Assembly: GCA_033032865.1 (NCBI GenBank)
Contig: JAWHQI010000075.1
Location: 2,356,001 to 2,420,000, forward strand
Reading direction: 5' to 3'
DNA from: Dactylorhiza incarnata
Taxonomy: Eukaryota > Streptophyta > Magnoliopsida > Asparagales > Orchidaceae
DNA: 64,000 nucleotides
Each line of letters begins with the position of its first letter. Position 1 is the first letter of the stretch. Position numbers and translations under genes: made by a program. A model generated the notes under the pieces. The model was not told the DNA's origin. It did not search any database and saw nothing but the letters and a program-made list of their open reading frames with translations. Shown here in pieces: positions 43,790 through 54,949 of this stretch.

Positions 43790-45436
43790 TGTTGGGTTTT
43801 GTATCCACAATAACCTTGATTTGTAGAAAGTCAACTTTGAACCAAGATTGAATTGTTTGTGTATTTGATATATTTTTCTAGTAGTGTTCTTGCAGGTTCA
43901 CATTGCTAAGTGTAAACCAATGTCAGGTCACAATGGGTCAATAAGCACAGTCTCATGCAATGTAATTCTTCATTGTGTGGGGTATGGGGTTGACTCATGT
44001 GTGATCTCTCAATTGGGATACACTTTATGATCAAGACATTAAAGATTCAAAGCTTAGGTGTGCAGCATTGGTCTGAAGACAAAGGAAGAAAGTTTTCTAA
44101 GTAAATTTTTTGAGAAGTAAGGGTATTTTTCGAGAAGTCCTTCGATGCTCTCGAGAAGTCCTTGATTATTTTCGAGAAGGGTTGTTTCAGATGTCTCTCG
44201 AAAAAAAGTTGAATTTTCCGAGTAGTTATTTACATTTCTCGAGAATTCTTTGTGATCTCGAAAAGTCTTCTTAGTTTTCGAGAAAAGTTCTTTTCCAGTT
44301 GTTTTTGAGAAGTCTGTCTCAGCTCAGCTTTCGAGAAGTCTTTTCTCTCTCGAGAAGTACTTTTGTTTTTGAGAAATCATTGGTTCTTTCGAAAAGCTTT
44401 CTCTCTAAAGGTTGTTCTCGAAATTGTTCTGAAGTTTTCGAGAAGTTTCCTTTGTTCTCGAGAAGTCTTGTATCTTTCGAGAAGTCCTGTCATAATTCTT
44501 TGAATCTCTCTTCTAAAGCTGTTTTTCGAGAACTAGCCAGTTTCTCTCGAGAAGTCTTGGATCTCTCGAGAAGTCTGGTTCTATCTTTTCTCGTAAGCCC
44601 TGTTTTTCCGTTTTGACGTCAAGTCTTTTCCGTCAAATTGACGTGACGTCTTTCCTCGTTTTAAGGTTTAATCGTTAGGTCTTCATCTATATAATGATTG
44701 CTCCTTAAGAATGAGAGGTAATGAGAAACAGAAGATCAGAGTTCGTTCATTTCTCTAAAACCCTAATCTGATCCAAGATCGTCGTCTAGTGTCGTGCATC
44801 GCCATCGTTGGAGTTCGATCGTGAGTTATCTGATTTCGTCTCCAAGTGGAAGAAAAAGGTCGATCGATCATCGCCTCACTCGTCCTGTTTTCATTGGATC
44901 GATCAAGACCTTAGAAGATCTGATTTGTGCCGATTCGATTCTTCTTCTTCAACATCAAGCCGAAGCCATTTCTGTCGCAAGAAAGAAGAAGATCATCATC
45001 AAATTTCTCAGATCTGATCGTGATTTATTAAGTGTTGTTTCAATCTAAATTTACATTTGATTGTAGGAGAGATTGTTCTCCGAGTTGTAGGAGAGGTATT
45101 CTCCGAGTTGTAAGAGAAGGTTATCTCTGAGTTTGTAGGAGTTTGATCTCCGAGTTGTAAGAGTTTTGACTCTGAGGATTGTAGGATCATTCTTGATTCG
45201 AGTTTTAGTGAAGTAGTCAAGTCTAGCTGTGGTGCTAGATTGGCGAGGCCGGCAAGTGGAGTACCCAAGAACGGGGAACCACTATAAATTTCTTGTGTCG
45301 TCTGTGGTTGTGATTTGCATTATGTGCGTTCTTTATTTTCAAGATTTTCAATTCCGCAAAAGACGCAATTATCACCTATTCACCCCCCCCCCCCCCCCCC
45401 CCTCTAGGTGATTTTGGTTGGCAACTAGATATTACA
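43790..45436 (+). repeat. SIRE-type 3' LTR
   Basis: Near-identical partner of 33377-35010, with the same motif array (44105-44585) and TATA box. Most of the length difference is a 20-C tract (45383-45402) where the 5' LTR has seven C. Confidence 0.95.
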
Positions 45437-45441
45437 TATAG
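45437..45441 (+). repeat. Target site duplication TATAG, right
   Basis: Matches 33372-33376. Chromovirus sequence resumes here. Confidence 0.95.
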
Positions 45442-46053
45442 CCAATTCCCGGTCGTTGGAGGTTGCCGACTTAGGGCATCGGCAACCTTGTTGTCCTTGC
45501 CGGGGTGGATTGGAGGGCAAAGTCGTAATCGCATAAGAATTCTAACCACCAGCGCTGTCGAAGGTTCATCTCCTTCTAGGTGAAAATGTATTTTGAGGCT
45601 CCTGTGGTCAGAGAAGATTTCGCTTCTTATCTCGTATAGGTAATGCCTCCAGACTTTTAGTGTGAATACTACAACACCCAGCTCTAGATCATTTGTTGCG
45701 TAGTTTAACTCGTGAGGCTTCAACTGTCGTGATGTGTATGCGACTACCCTGTCGTGCTGCATGAGTACGACTCCTAACCCTTTTAATGATGCGTCGGGGT
45801 AAATTTGGAAGCCCTCAGTGCCTGAGGGGAGTGTCAGAATCGGAGCAGATGTTAGCCGGTTCTTCAGTTCCATGAATGTTGCTTTGCATTCGGATGTCCA
45901 TTGGAACGTGGTATCCTTCTTGGTGAGAGTGGTGAGGGGTAAGGCGATCATAGAAAAACCTTCTACAAACTTGCGGTAGTAGCCGGCGAGACCAAGGAAG
46001 CTCCTGATATCTGCTGCTGACTTAAGTGGTGGCCAGTCTCGTACTGCTTGCAC
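45442..46053 (-). pseudogene. Chromovirus RNase H and integrase start (unit 2)
   Basis: Counterpart of 20040-20659. It contains FLGLAGYYRKF, IYPDASLKGLG (first acidic residue), NDLELGVVVF and FSDHRSLK. The frame runs on through HPGKDNKVADALSRQ to the copia insertion. Together with 31805-33371 it makes up the interrupted pol C-terminus. Confidence 0.85.
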
Positions 46054-46059
46054 TTTGGC

Positions 46060-46395
46060 TTAGTCTACTGCTACCACATTTTTGTTGATCGTGTGCCCAA
46101 CGATTCCGACTTCCTCCATCCAGAATTCACACTTACTGAATTTGGCGAAGAGAGAGTGTTCCCGTAACTTGAGTAACACCATTTGAAGATGCCCGGAATG
46201 ATCTGTTTTATTCTTTGAGTAGATCAGTATATCGTCTATGAAGACGAACACAAAGTGATCCAAGAAGGGTCCAAACACCTTATTCATCAGAGCCATGAAG
46301 GAGGACGGGGCATTGGTCAGCCCAAATGGCATTATCATAAATTTGGAGAGCCCATAGCGGGAGCTGAAGGCTATTTTGGGGATGTCCTTCTACCT
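46060..46395 (-). pseudogene. Chromovirus reverse transcriptase C-terminal fragment (unit 2)
   Basis: Counterpart of 20666-21010, with MPFGLTNAPSSF and FIDDILIYS. It is truncated at the same place as unit 1. The reading frame is separated from RNase H by a TAG near 46058. Confidence 0.85.
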
Positions 46396-46675
46396 AAAGT
46401 AAACCTGATAACATATATACATATACCATGATTACATGTTCTTCACAGATATACAGGAGGAGTAACTACATAGTCTAAACCAAAAGGCTATATCATACAT
46501 TTCTACTAGATCATATCATCTCAGTCTAGCATTGCTAACAAAAATATATACCTATCACTATGCCCGGTGCAGGTCCATGCTGAAGATCTAATGCGTAAGC
46601 CTCAAGCGGTGCTGCTCTGCCCTATCTGTTCTGGTCCCTCCTGCCTGCAGGTCGTCCTCTGCGACCTCCTCATCC

Positions 46676-47885
46676 TCATCCTCTCTCTGCGGCTCCCTGC
46701 ACTGCTCCTAAACTGGGCCTACCTATAGCCTGAGGGCAGAAAGATTGAATGTGCCCAGGGTGCTAGCAAAGGAAGCAGTTCCCTGCAAAGGGAACATCTC
46801 GTCGTGCAGTTGGTGCAGGCTGAGGTGTCGGAGCTGGTCGGGGTGCTGGGGCTGGAGGTGCCTGTTGAGGCTGGGGTGCCTGCCTGTATGGCTGATGGCG
46901 GTGACATTGTCTCCTATCTCGGTCCTGCCTACGTGGGCCTGTCCCTCTCTCTCTTTGCCCTGAGTCCGGGGAACATCCATATGTCCCATTCGCTGCTGGG
47001 CCACCATCCTCTGGTCCATCTCCAATGCTGCAGCGTGTGTAGCGATCGTGTGGAAGGTCGATTGTGATATCATGACCAATGCCTGTCGGAGGTCATCTCG
47101 TAGTCCTCGGTAAAATCTAGCAGCCCTGTCTCTATCTGTAGTCGACAAAGTCCCAGCGAAATGGGCTAAGTGAATAAACTCCCGCTGGTACACCGGCATA
47201 GTCCTCTCTTTCTATCGGATATGCAGGAATCGCTCCTGGAGAGCAACTCGGTCAGCGTTTGAGATGAAGTGTTCCAAGAAGGCCTCAGAAAACTATCCCC
47301 ATAGGATCGTGCTGAGTGGTCTCCCTCTAAATGTGAAGCGGTTGGCTGCCCTCCACCAGTCTCGGGCATAGCCCTCTAGTAGAGTCACTACTAAGGGCAT
47401 TGCGTCCACATCGGGGCACATCATACCAACTAGGAGGTCCTCTACTCTCTCTACCCAGTCCTCTGCCTGCATGGCAGACTCGGTACCTCGGAAGATAGGA
47501 GGCCTTAGCCCCTGGAAGGTCATCAGAAGGTCAGTGGGTACGGTGGCCTGCTGGTGTGGCCGTAGAATGGCCGTCTAAAAGGGTGCCAGCAAAGATGTCA
47601 GTGTCTGTCCCAAATCGGTCTCGGTAAAAGGGACTACAGTTGGAGTGGCCGGAACTGGTGGTGGAGTGGTAGGATGGTACTGATCCCTAGAGGAAGACCT
47701 TCCGTTACTGGACTCCGGTATCTGGAGAATTAACAAACGAACATCAGTATATGCAAAAGTAAGGGAATTTTGCAGAACTGACTGAAACGGAAGCAGAAAG
47801 CCTGTGGATGTACTACTGTGCAGTCTAGGATCCTTAAACCTTAAACCTAAGGGTCCACCAGGCTTCCGCTGCGTGGTTCGTCTCG
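46676..47885 (-). pseudogene. Chromovirus gag (unit 2), broken
   Basis: Same remains as 21282-22494. 47293-47523 reads IFRGTESAMQAEDWVERVEDLL...YARDWWRA. 46723-47199 reads VYQREFIHLAHFAGTL. The zinc knuckle is interrupted by a TAG in place of a Gln codon (CFLC*HPGHIQSFC), a change not present in unit 1. Confidence 0.8.
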
Positions 47886-47962
47886 AACCAAGAAACGGAA
47901 CCTGGGAAGGTAGGATCTAAATACTGGCCCATGTGGTCGGATCGTGGTAGCTCTGATCCATT

Positions 47963-49350
47963 TGTAAGAACCCCCCCCCCCCCCCCCCAAACTGAACCCG
48001 GTTCAGGGAGAGGGGGTCTTACTGCCCAAGGCGGCCACTTAGCGCTTCCCGGGTGGCGACGACCCACCCTCTCAAGCACTAAGAGATTGCCTTGTCAGGC
48101 ACAAGAATCATCACATCACACATCAGAGTCACACAATAGAAGCAAAATTTAGGGAAGAGGCACAAACTATATACATATCTAACTAAAAAGGCTGAGGCCT
48201 ACTATTTACTTAAACTACCTTGTAGGATACAATAGGTACAACAAAAGACTCCTTATTTAGCCCTATGCTCTAGGACTCACGTCACGAAAGACAGGGGCGA
48301 GGATGGAGTGTCTGATCGAGCAATCTCTAGGGATGGTAAGTCATCCTGCGGTGCGGGGGCTTCGCGCTGTCCCATCTCCTGTGAATGGTTATAAGAAAAA
48401 CTGTTAGTCGCAGAGCTAAGTGTAAAACACATTCCCTCCCCGGATCTGTATCCTGGGGGCGGGCTAAAGTACTAAAATAAATAGCCGAAGCAAGGGAAAG
48501 GTTAGCAGCAGTTATATAGATATATATATATATCAATTGGTCCTATCGGCCATAATCTCAATAAAGTAGAGGGGGGCGCGCAATTTACGACAACATTAGC
48601 AACTCTATCTTGCACACACACATCAGGTATTCAAACCTGAACACACACAACCCTGTGTCGACATAGTTTGGACCGCTTCTCTTTTAGCAGGGTAATGAAC
48701 CCCGCGGGCCTCACCGATGTGGCTGTCGGTGATAGTGGCCAGTCCTGCCACTTCTGAGCATAGTTGTACCGTATCACCCAGGCCCTCCCATACAACTTAG
48801 TGTACTAATTGGATGTGAGCGACATCCGGCGATTCCGAGATTTAGGCCGACCAGTGGAGGCAAAACAGCGAGTTCAAGTGGTGATAACCCGCGGTGCACA
48901 TCTCCCTGTCGCCATGAGTCGTCATCTCTCCAGCGCCGGTATGAACGGTCTGCGGGGATGACTGACCTGCCATTTCCATAGCAAGCAATTTGCAAATAAT
49001 TTACAGAAAGAACGACTACTCCAGGTCCACCATGGCTTCCTCGACTCAACCGGCTAAACGACTTTTGGCCGGGAGATGCATCGGAAGTGGGGCATCTTAT
49101 TTGGGGCTAACCCTAGAGGAAGAACTCGACTCTTGGTTATCCCTAACTAAGACCTTATAGCAGCATAGAAATAATCGTTATCTAGCGCAGGACCTAGGTT
49201 AGTATAATATAGGGCAACACAAACTGAGGAGCTGAGTAATAAAATACTTAACAGTAGGAAGGCCGAAAGCAGGAGCCGAATTAACGGTTCCAGTACAAGA
49301 CTGGAGTATTGAATGGAATGAACAGGAAACAATAATCAACTGACCAGTGC
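47963..49350 (-). repeat. Chromovirus 5' LTR, truncated (unit 2)
   Basis: Counterpart of 22571-23958, with an 18-C tract (47971-47988). It ends at the same base where the T LTR begins. Confidence 0.88.
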
Positions 49351-51120
49351 TGTTGAAACCGATTTCTCGGTCTCTTGTGAAGCTCGGGCCCTCAACAAGT
49401 CGAGGGGCAGCTAGCCCTTACCAGTCCCTTGAAAGGAGCAGACCGAAGACTTGGAAACGGACTAAGACCTTAGTCGCAGTGAGGAGGTCCCACCACAAAC
49501 CCGGAAGATCGTTGAGCGCTTCCCCTCCCAAGCTAAAGCTGAGACTTGGGCACCTTGGAGAGCTAGAGAGCTGAACCAAAGTAACCAAGGAAGAAGGAGA
49601 AGCTCAGAGAACTGAGATTGGAATACTCTCCCAAGGTGCCCTTTGAGGTCTATTTATAGTTTTTTGCCCGTGGTCTATTAATAGCGGAATTCCGCCTTTC
49701 GGTTTTACTAAACGCACCCCAATTTGGCCTGCTAACAGCCAAACTCCGCTGTTTGGATGAGCTAACGGCAGACCATTGGGGGCATAGGAGGAACCCCACC
49801 TCTTTGGTCCATGGAGAAATGGTTTATGAGAGCACCACTCGCGAGATCTCCCGCAAGTCTACTCGCGAGTAGGGTTCGCGAAACTCCTCATAGGCGAGCA
49901 TTCCATGAAAGCCTTGCTCACGCCTCTTCTGGCGACGGCCACCGTGGCCAGGTCTCGCATGCCTTCCGGCGAGCTTTACCGGCCCTATGTAAACCTGCTG
50001 AACCAGCTGGTCGATGGAGTTCGCCGAGCTGAGGAGCCAATTCGTCGAACAGAGAGGTCCGTTCGTCGAACGGGTAACTGAGTTCGTCGAATGCTGAACT
50101 GAGTTTGTCGAACGCTGAGCTGGGTTCGTCGAACGCTTAACTGAGTTTGTTGAACGCTTAACTGGGTTCGTTGATCGCTGAATTGAGTTCATTGATCTCA
50201 ACAGATACTCGGCGTTCGTCGAACGCAGGACGTATCTCATTGAACCCTAAGACTTAGAAGAAATCCGACTCATTTGCCTTCTTGCGAGCAGTCGGCGAGT
50301 ACCCGACTCGCTCTCCTTCTTGCGAGTTGACCTCGGAGCTCGGGCTCACAGGGATACGACTCGCGCGCCTTCCCGTAAGTGGCCCTTGAAGCTCTGGCTC
50401 GCCTTCTTTGTTACCTCCTCCGCCTGATGGATCTGAGAACCTTTTTGGGCGAGCGGCCTGTGAAGACCCCGCTCGTACTCCTACCGGCAATATCCACTAA
50501 TGTCGGGTCTTGCGCTCCCTCCTGCGAGTTCTTCGACTGAGAGAGGGCCGAGAGCCGCTGAGACCATTGCTTGTCCCAGCGGGTCCGTTGGGACGGGACA
50601 GAGATAACCGCTGAGAGACATTCGTCGGGGTTGAAGCGTGACGTTCGTCGATCTGAGAAGCAAATTCGTCGAACAGGTTTCTTCGAACAGAGAACGGAAT
50701 TTGTCGGGCTCAGAATGGCTTTCGGTGAACTTTGGAGCAGACCGCGAGGATCTGGCTCGCACACCTTCCTCGCGATCGGTCGGCGAGCACTCGGCTCGCC
50801 CACCTTCATGCGGGCTCGCCAATCTGAAGCGTGACGTTGGTCGAACTGAGAAGCAAGTTCGTCGAACATCAAAACTTGGAAAGAATCTGGTTTGCCTAGA
50901 ACATCATTGTAAGCGGGCCGCGGGAACCTGGCTCGCCCTTCTCCCTTGCCAACGGTCAGCGGGTTGCGAGCTCTCCTGCCTCCTTACGCACAGTTGGCGA
51001 GTGTCTGGCTCGCAAGCCTTCCTGCGAGCAACCCTTGAGATTTTGCCTTCCACATTACCCTTGCTTGTTGGTTACTCCTTGGTCTCCGTTCACCTCTAGG
51101 CGAATATCGGGGTTGTACAC
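49351..51120 (-). repeat. T LTR (unit 2), minus oriented
   Basis: Starts TGTTGAAACCGATTTCTCGG. On the minus strand, a TATA box (plus-strand CTATTTATAG, 49650-49659) lies downstream of the TTCGTCGAACGCTGA array (50037-50235). A further zone (50280-51010) has many GCTCGC/GCGAG pairs. The right boundary is uncertain; GTTGTACACA near 51120 is one candidate. It extends past the duplication breakpoint (50967), so this is the fuller copy. By position it is the 3' LTR of an element whose body lies to the right. Confidence 0.6.
50037..50235 (-). promoter_or_regulatory. TTCGTCGAACGCTGA array in T LTR (unit 2)
   Basis: Near-tandem 20-24 bp units, GTTCGTCGAACGCTGAACTG with variants. They lie upstream (minus strand) of the TATA box at 49650. 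Extra single copies are at 50641-50690 and 50833-50868. Confidence 0.7.
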
Positions 51121-51234
51121 AATTCCCGCTCTTCGTGAGGCTTTTGAGGCTCGCGAAGAACCGTCCAACCCCTGGTATTCGCCGATCTCTTGGTGATGTG
51201 GCGAGAATCTTTCGGTGGGCCCCATGCCCACAAC

Positions 51235-51242
51235 TATAAATA
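51235..51242 (+). promoter_or_regulatory. TATA box of plus-strand gene at 51317
   Basis: TATAAATA lies 75-80 bp upstream of ATG 51317. It faces opposite to the T LTR promoter. Confidence 0.6.
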
Positions 51243-51316
51243 CCACCCTTCCCGGCCGGCATTCAAACTTTTTTATCCTTCTCTCCCTTTTCTTACTCGC
51301 CACGAGCCCCAACGCG

Positions 51317-52460
51317 ATGTCTAAAATAGATGAAATGTTGGCTCGTCTGAAGGCCTCGCAAGCGGCCCAGAAGGGGAAAGCTGCCGCCATCGCCTCCTAG
51401 GCTTCTCCGCGGCGCTCTCCGCCTCCACCCTCCATCAAAACGGCAAAGGCCGTTCGGCGCCCGGCCGGCGAGGGTGGGTCCTCTCCTTCGCCGCACTCCC
51501 TCCATGACGGGCTCCCCTCGCAGGTACTACCGTCAAGTTCGCTGGTTTAATGTCTTCTTCTTTCGACCTTACTTATCCTACTCGCAGAACGCTTCCCCGG
51601 ATGAGAATACTTTGGGGAGAACAATCACAAAGACCCACATCCCTTCCACAGGCGTGGCTGATACTCTTCTCGTAGATGCGAGGGTCGTCGGCCTGCAGGA
51701 CTTGCCTTCGCAATGAGGTGAGTGATTCACCTTATCTTCCTTCATATCTCTTGATTCGTCAAATCACACTTGCTCCTTGCGCAGTGTCTCCTCTCGCGGA
51801 CCTGGAAGAGCGAGTTCCACCTCCCGCGGACCCGCCTACCCCGCCGAATCAGGCCATCATCACTCCTATATTCGGCATTCTGGGACAAAGGAGCCCTGTA
51901 GGGGCGTTGATTGCCGAGCTCGGGCTCGCTCCTAGACCCGCGCTCGCTCCCGGTCTGGGTAAGGCCTTTACCCCTGCCTTTGTTGAAGCATTCTGAGGCC
52001 AACCAGGCACCTCTCGCCAGCGGCCCGGTATTCAAATTCCTCCACTAGGTTAGACCGTCGCTATAGGGTGTCACTTTCCGCCTTCTTGCTGAGTTCTACT
52101 CCGCAGGTGATTCCATGACCCCGCTCACCAAGTCGGAGTCTGGAGCGTTGGAGATGTCCCCACCACCTTCGCCGAGTCAAGTTGCAGATTTTCTGGGGGA
52201 CCCCAGTGATCCGGCGCGGATGAAGAGGCGGGTCACCGAGATATTCCAGAAGCATACCTCCCTGTTGCAGGATCTACACGAAAAGAATAGGTTGGACCGG
52301 CTCGCAAATGAGGAAATATTTGCCGCGACGGAGGACGCGAACGCGCGCATCCTCGCCGAGGTGCGGCTGACCGATCATGGCGACACGACCTCCCCCGGGG
52401 TGTACATTGCTCGGATTGAAGATTACACGCGGCCGACGAACCAAGCGAGCCAGTCACTTC
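51317..52460 (+). pseudogene. Degraded intron-containing plus-strand gene, function unknown
   Basis: Start MSKIDEMLARLKASQAAQKGKAAA. Likely exons are 51317-51523, 51588-51718, 51784-51960 and 52107-52460. They are bounded by GT/AG sites (CAG|GTACTA, CTCGCAG|A, GCGCAG|T, CCGCAG|G, TTC|GTGAGT). Stops TAG at 51398 and TGA near 51714 interrupt it and fit C-to-T changes of CAG and CGA. The last exon encodes a helical, charged region (MKRRVTEIFQKHTSLLQDLHEKNRLDRL). I recognise no domain. Its position, antisense to the flanking LTR, matches the additional antisense ORFs known in some Tat-lineage elements. It may be the first half of one gene with 53057-54949, but the TATA box between them argues for two. 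Confidence 0.5.
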
Positions 52461-53056
52461 GTGAGTATCACTACCCGGAGTCCCCCCTCGCTCTGGTGTA
52501 CGGGGTCGCGGTCGCTGGAAATGGTTGCGATATTAAGAACTCTTGCTTCGCAGTTTGCATTTTATTATTTTTCTTCCCTCTCCCCTTCGTAGGGAGGGGT
52601 CGCGAACAATTTAAAAGTCAGTAATAATGATATTTTGACTCGCTTGCGAGCCATTATTTTCCATTTTTATTATCTTTTCCTTCGCTATGTCTGGCTCGCT
52701 CATTCTTTGGTTACTTTTATGCTTCTATTACTCGCACCCGCGTCCTGCCCTCGCGTTTTGCTTTGTTTCATTATCCAGCGCTAGCTCGCCGACGATTAAC
52801 GGGAGGTAGTTCGGCAAGGTGTTGACTCGCTGGGAGCGAACGGGACCCCTGGAGGCGGAAGAGTACCGCGCGAATTCGCTGTCTGCAGACTCCGGCGCTT
52901 CGACTTCTTCCCGCCTTTTTTATTTCTATAAATAGTCAGTCTTTTTACTGTTCAACCACCGCATTTACTGTTCTTCTTTCGCGTTCCTCTCCTTCTAACT
53001 CTCTCGCAAATCTAGCTTGCTCTCGCCACTTTTGTGATTCGCAGCTTCCAAACACC
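52461..53056 (+). promoter_or_regulatory. Intergenic spacer with TATA box at 52927
   Basis: No ORF. T-rich sequence is followed by TATAAATAG (52927-52935), about 120 bp upstream of ATG 53057. Between them is a CT-rich leader. Confidence 0.5.
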
Positions 53057-54949
53057 ATGGTCGCAGATGTGGAGCGGAGGGGCGGGCCAAGTGCTCCGGA
53101 GCCTTCCTTGAGGGCCTTTTCTTCTACGCCAACCTCACCAAGGGGGAATACCAAGCTACTGTCGACCAGTACATCCATTCCGGGTTCGCGATCGCTGCCC
53201 TACTGAGCGAGACACCATCAGCGACCCTCATCCCGACGAGCTCGCTATCCCCATCGCTCACTACTAGAATGGGCTGCGACTCCCCCTCTGGCCGGAAGTG
53301 CGCCAAGTATGATTGTTCTTTGACCCTTGTATTCCTGACTCGCTTCGCGAATGACGCTCTAACTCCTGTCGATTTTTCTAGGTGCTCAAATACTTTGGCG
53401 TTCTGCCGAGCCAGCTGACGCCGAACGCGATCGCCGTGGTGGTCGCGTTCGCCAGTTACCTTCGGGCAGAGAAGATCAAGTTCAGCCTGCTCGTCTTCCG
53501 CAAGGTGTTCTCTTTTCGTGCGTAGAAAGATGGGACAGCTCATTTCGCGAGCCAGCATGTCACCATCTGCGAAACGGTGAACAAGTCCCACTACTGGACG
53601 CAGAAGTACGTCCTGGTGAAGGGCCCCTTCGGCAATATCTCCTACACCCCCACCCAGCAAAACGAGGCCGCTTACCGCCCTCCTGCCTCGCTAGGGGGTT
53701 GTGACGTGACTTTGTACCAATATCTTAAGGGGAAGAACTTTGAGGTCGCCTTCCTCCGAGAGCGGGTGGACCTGCTGCTGCCTGTCCCCCAAGGAGAAGG
53801 TCTAACTCGGGCTCGCATATCTCCTCGCTCCCCTTCCCTTCAATTAGCTAACGCTCTTAGTTATCTTTGCAGGAGAGAGGGAACTTCCACTCAACCCTCC
53901 ACACGTGCCTTCTTCCTCCCTCACCTCTGGCCCGCTTGAGAGCGTGGCCGTCGAGGCCTTCCGCGACATCCCGAGCTCTTCGTCGGGAAAGAAACGGTCC
54001 CTTCCTCCACGCCGGCCCGCCTCATAGGGGTTGGCGAAGAAGACCAAGAAAGCCCCCTCCGCCACCAAGGCGAAGGAGGTCGTGGATCTTTCCGAACCAT
54101 ATATCCTCCCTTCTCCTACAGCGAATCAGGAGCTCGCCGTTGTGAGTGGCGAGCCAGGGGAGGCGACCGGCAAGCCCAAGCCAACGAGCCACATGAATTT
54201 TGGGCTCGGCGCGAAGCTTTCAGACGCAGTTGGCGAGCCGATGCTCGCGTGGGATCCCGAGCAGAACAAGATCATCTGCTCCTCTCTACTCCCTTCCTGG
54301 GTGGAGAACGACAAGATTGGGGGTGGGGCGTTCGCCCTCTCCTTCGGTCTCTATGGCCGCGAGGACGCCTCCCAGTTTCGGGCCTTTTCGCAGAAGGGGC
54401 TCGTATATGAGGCCATGCGAGCCCAGTTCCGAGCGATGGATCTTACCCACATGGTGGGCCGCCGATACTTCACTGCGGACAGGGAGATCAGAGAGCTCAA
54501 CGTTGAGCTCCGGAAGTCTGCGGATGAGATCGCGGAGCTTAAAGGGAAAGAGGCCTTGTCTGAAGGCCTCCTCGCCAGCCTTCAAGGCGAACTGGTAAGC
54601 AATGCTTTGCAAAAAGTCTTTTTCTGTCTCGCTTTGCTTTGCTTTTGCTAACCTGCTTTTTGCAGGATGCCGAGTCCGTCAGCCAACTTCACGCGAGGAT
54701 CGCCGACCTGGAAACGGAGAATAATTGCCTCAAGGCCCAGGTTCACGATCTGACCCTGGCGGTGCCGGTCAATCGCTAGAGGAAAAGGAAGCCGATCGCT
54801 AAAGGTCGATGGAGATCACAGAACTCGTCCTCGATACCCTTAAAGGGGCGGACATGATCGTTCCCGATGCCATGGAGTTCACTGCGGAAGACGTCGTCCC
54901 CGACCTGTTCGCGCCAATCTCTGAGGTGGACGATCGCGGAAGTGATTAA
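53057..54949 (+). pseudogene. Transposase_28-like ('putative gypsy type transposon') gene, degraded
   Basis: ATG 53057 lies in the good context CACCATGG. Likely exons are 53057-53306, 53382-53803, 53873-54594 and 54666-54949, with GT/AG borders (CAA|GTATGA, TTCTAG|GTG, TTTGCAG|GA, CTG|GTAAGC, TTTGCAG|GA). The central part reads GLRLPLWPEVRQ then VLKYFGVLPSQLTPNAIAV. This is characteristic of the plant Transposase_28 family (PF04195 by memory of the motif), followed by YWTQKYVLVKGP. The C-terminal exons encode coiled coils (REIRELNVELRKSADEIAEL; HARIADLETENNCLKAQV). Stops at 53265 and 53523 and two or more frameshifts inactivate it. Function of the family is unknown despite its name. It is often carried by Tat-lineage gypsy elements. 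Confidence 0.7.

Larger units (their letters stand above)
33377..45436 (+). mobile_element. SIRE/Maximus-type Ty1/copia element with env-like ORF, 12.06 kb
   Basis: Complete element with LTRs of 1634 and 1647 bp that are about 99 percent alike by eye (roughly 20 differences seen). It has a primer-binding site (35012-35024), a gag with two zinc knuckles, protease, integrase, reverse transcriptase and RNase H in copia order. A long extra ORF follows RNase H, then a polypurine tract (43777-43788), with target duplication TATAG. The copia order plus a long ORF downstream of RNase H is the hallmark of the SIRE/Maximus lineage. Several stops and frameshifts inactivate it. It inserted into the chromovirus pol of unit 2 only, so after the tandem duplication. 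Confidence 0.95.
25577..50967 (+). repeat. Tandem segmental duplication, unit 2 (25.4 kb)
   Basis: Repeats 9298-25574 in direct orientation. The two large differences are loss of the sequence equivalent to 12101-15027 and gain of a 12060-bp copia element plus its 5-bp target duplication. Otherwise the units differ by scattered substitutions and by lengths of poly-G/C tracts. I estimate one to two percent divergence from spot comparisons. Confidence 0.88.

Noticed and set aside
53124..53660. 178-codon minus-strand ORF
   Set aside because: Antisense shadow of the Transposase_28-like gene, whose frame shows the recognisable motifs and splice sites.
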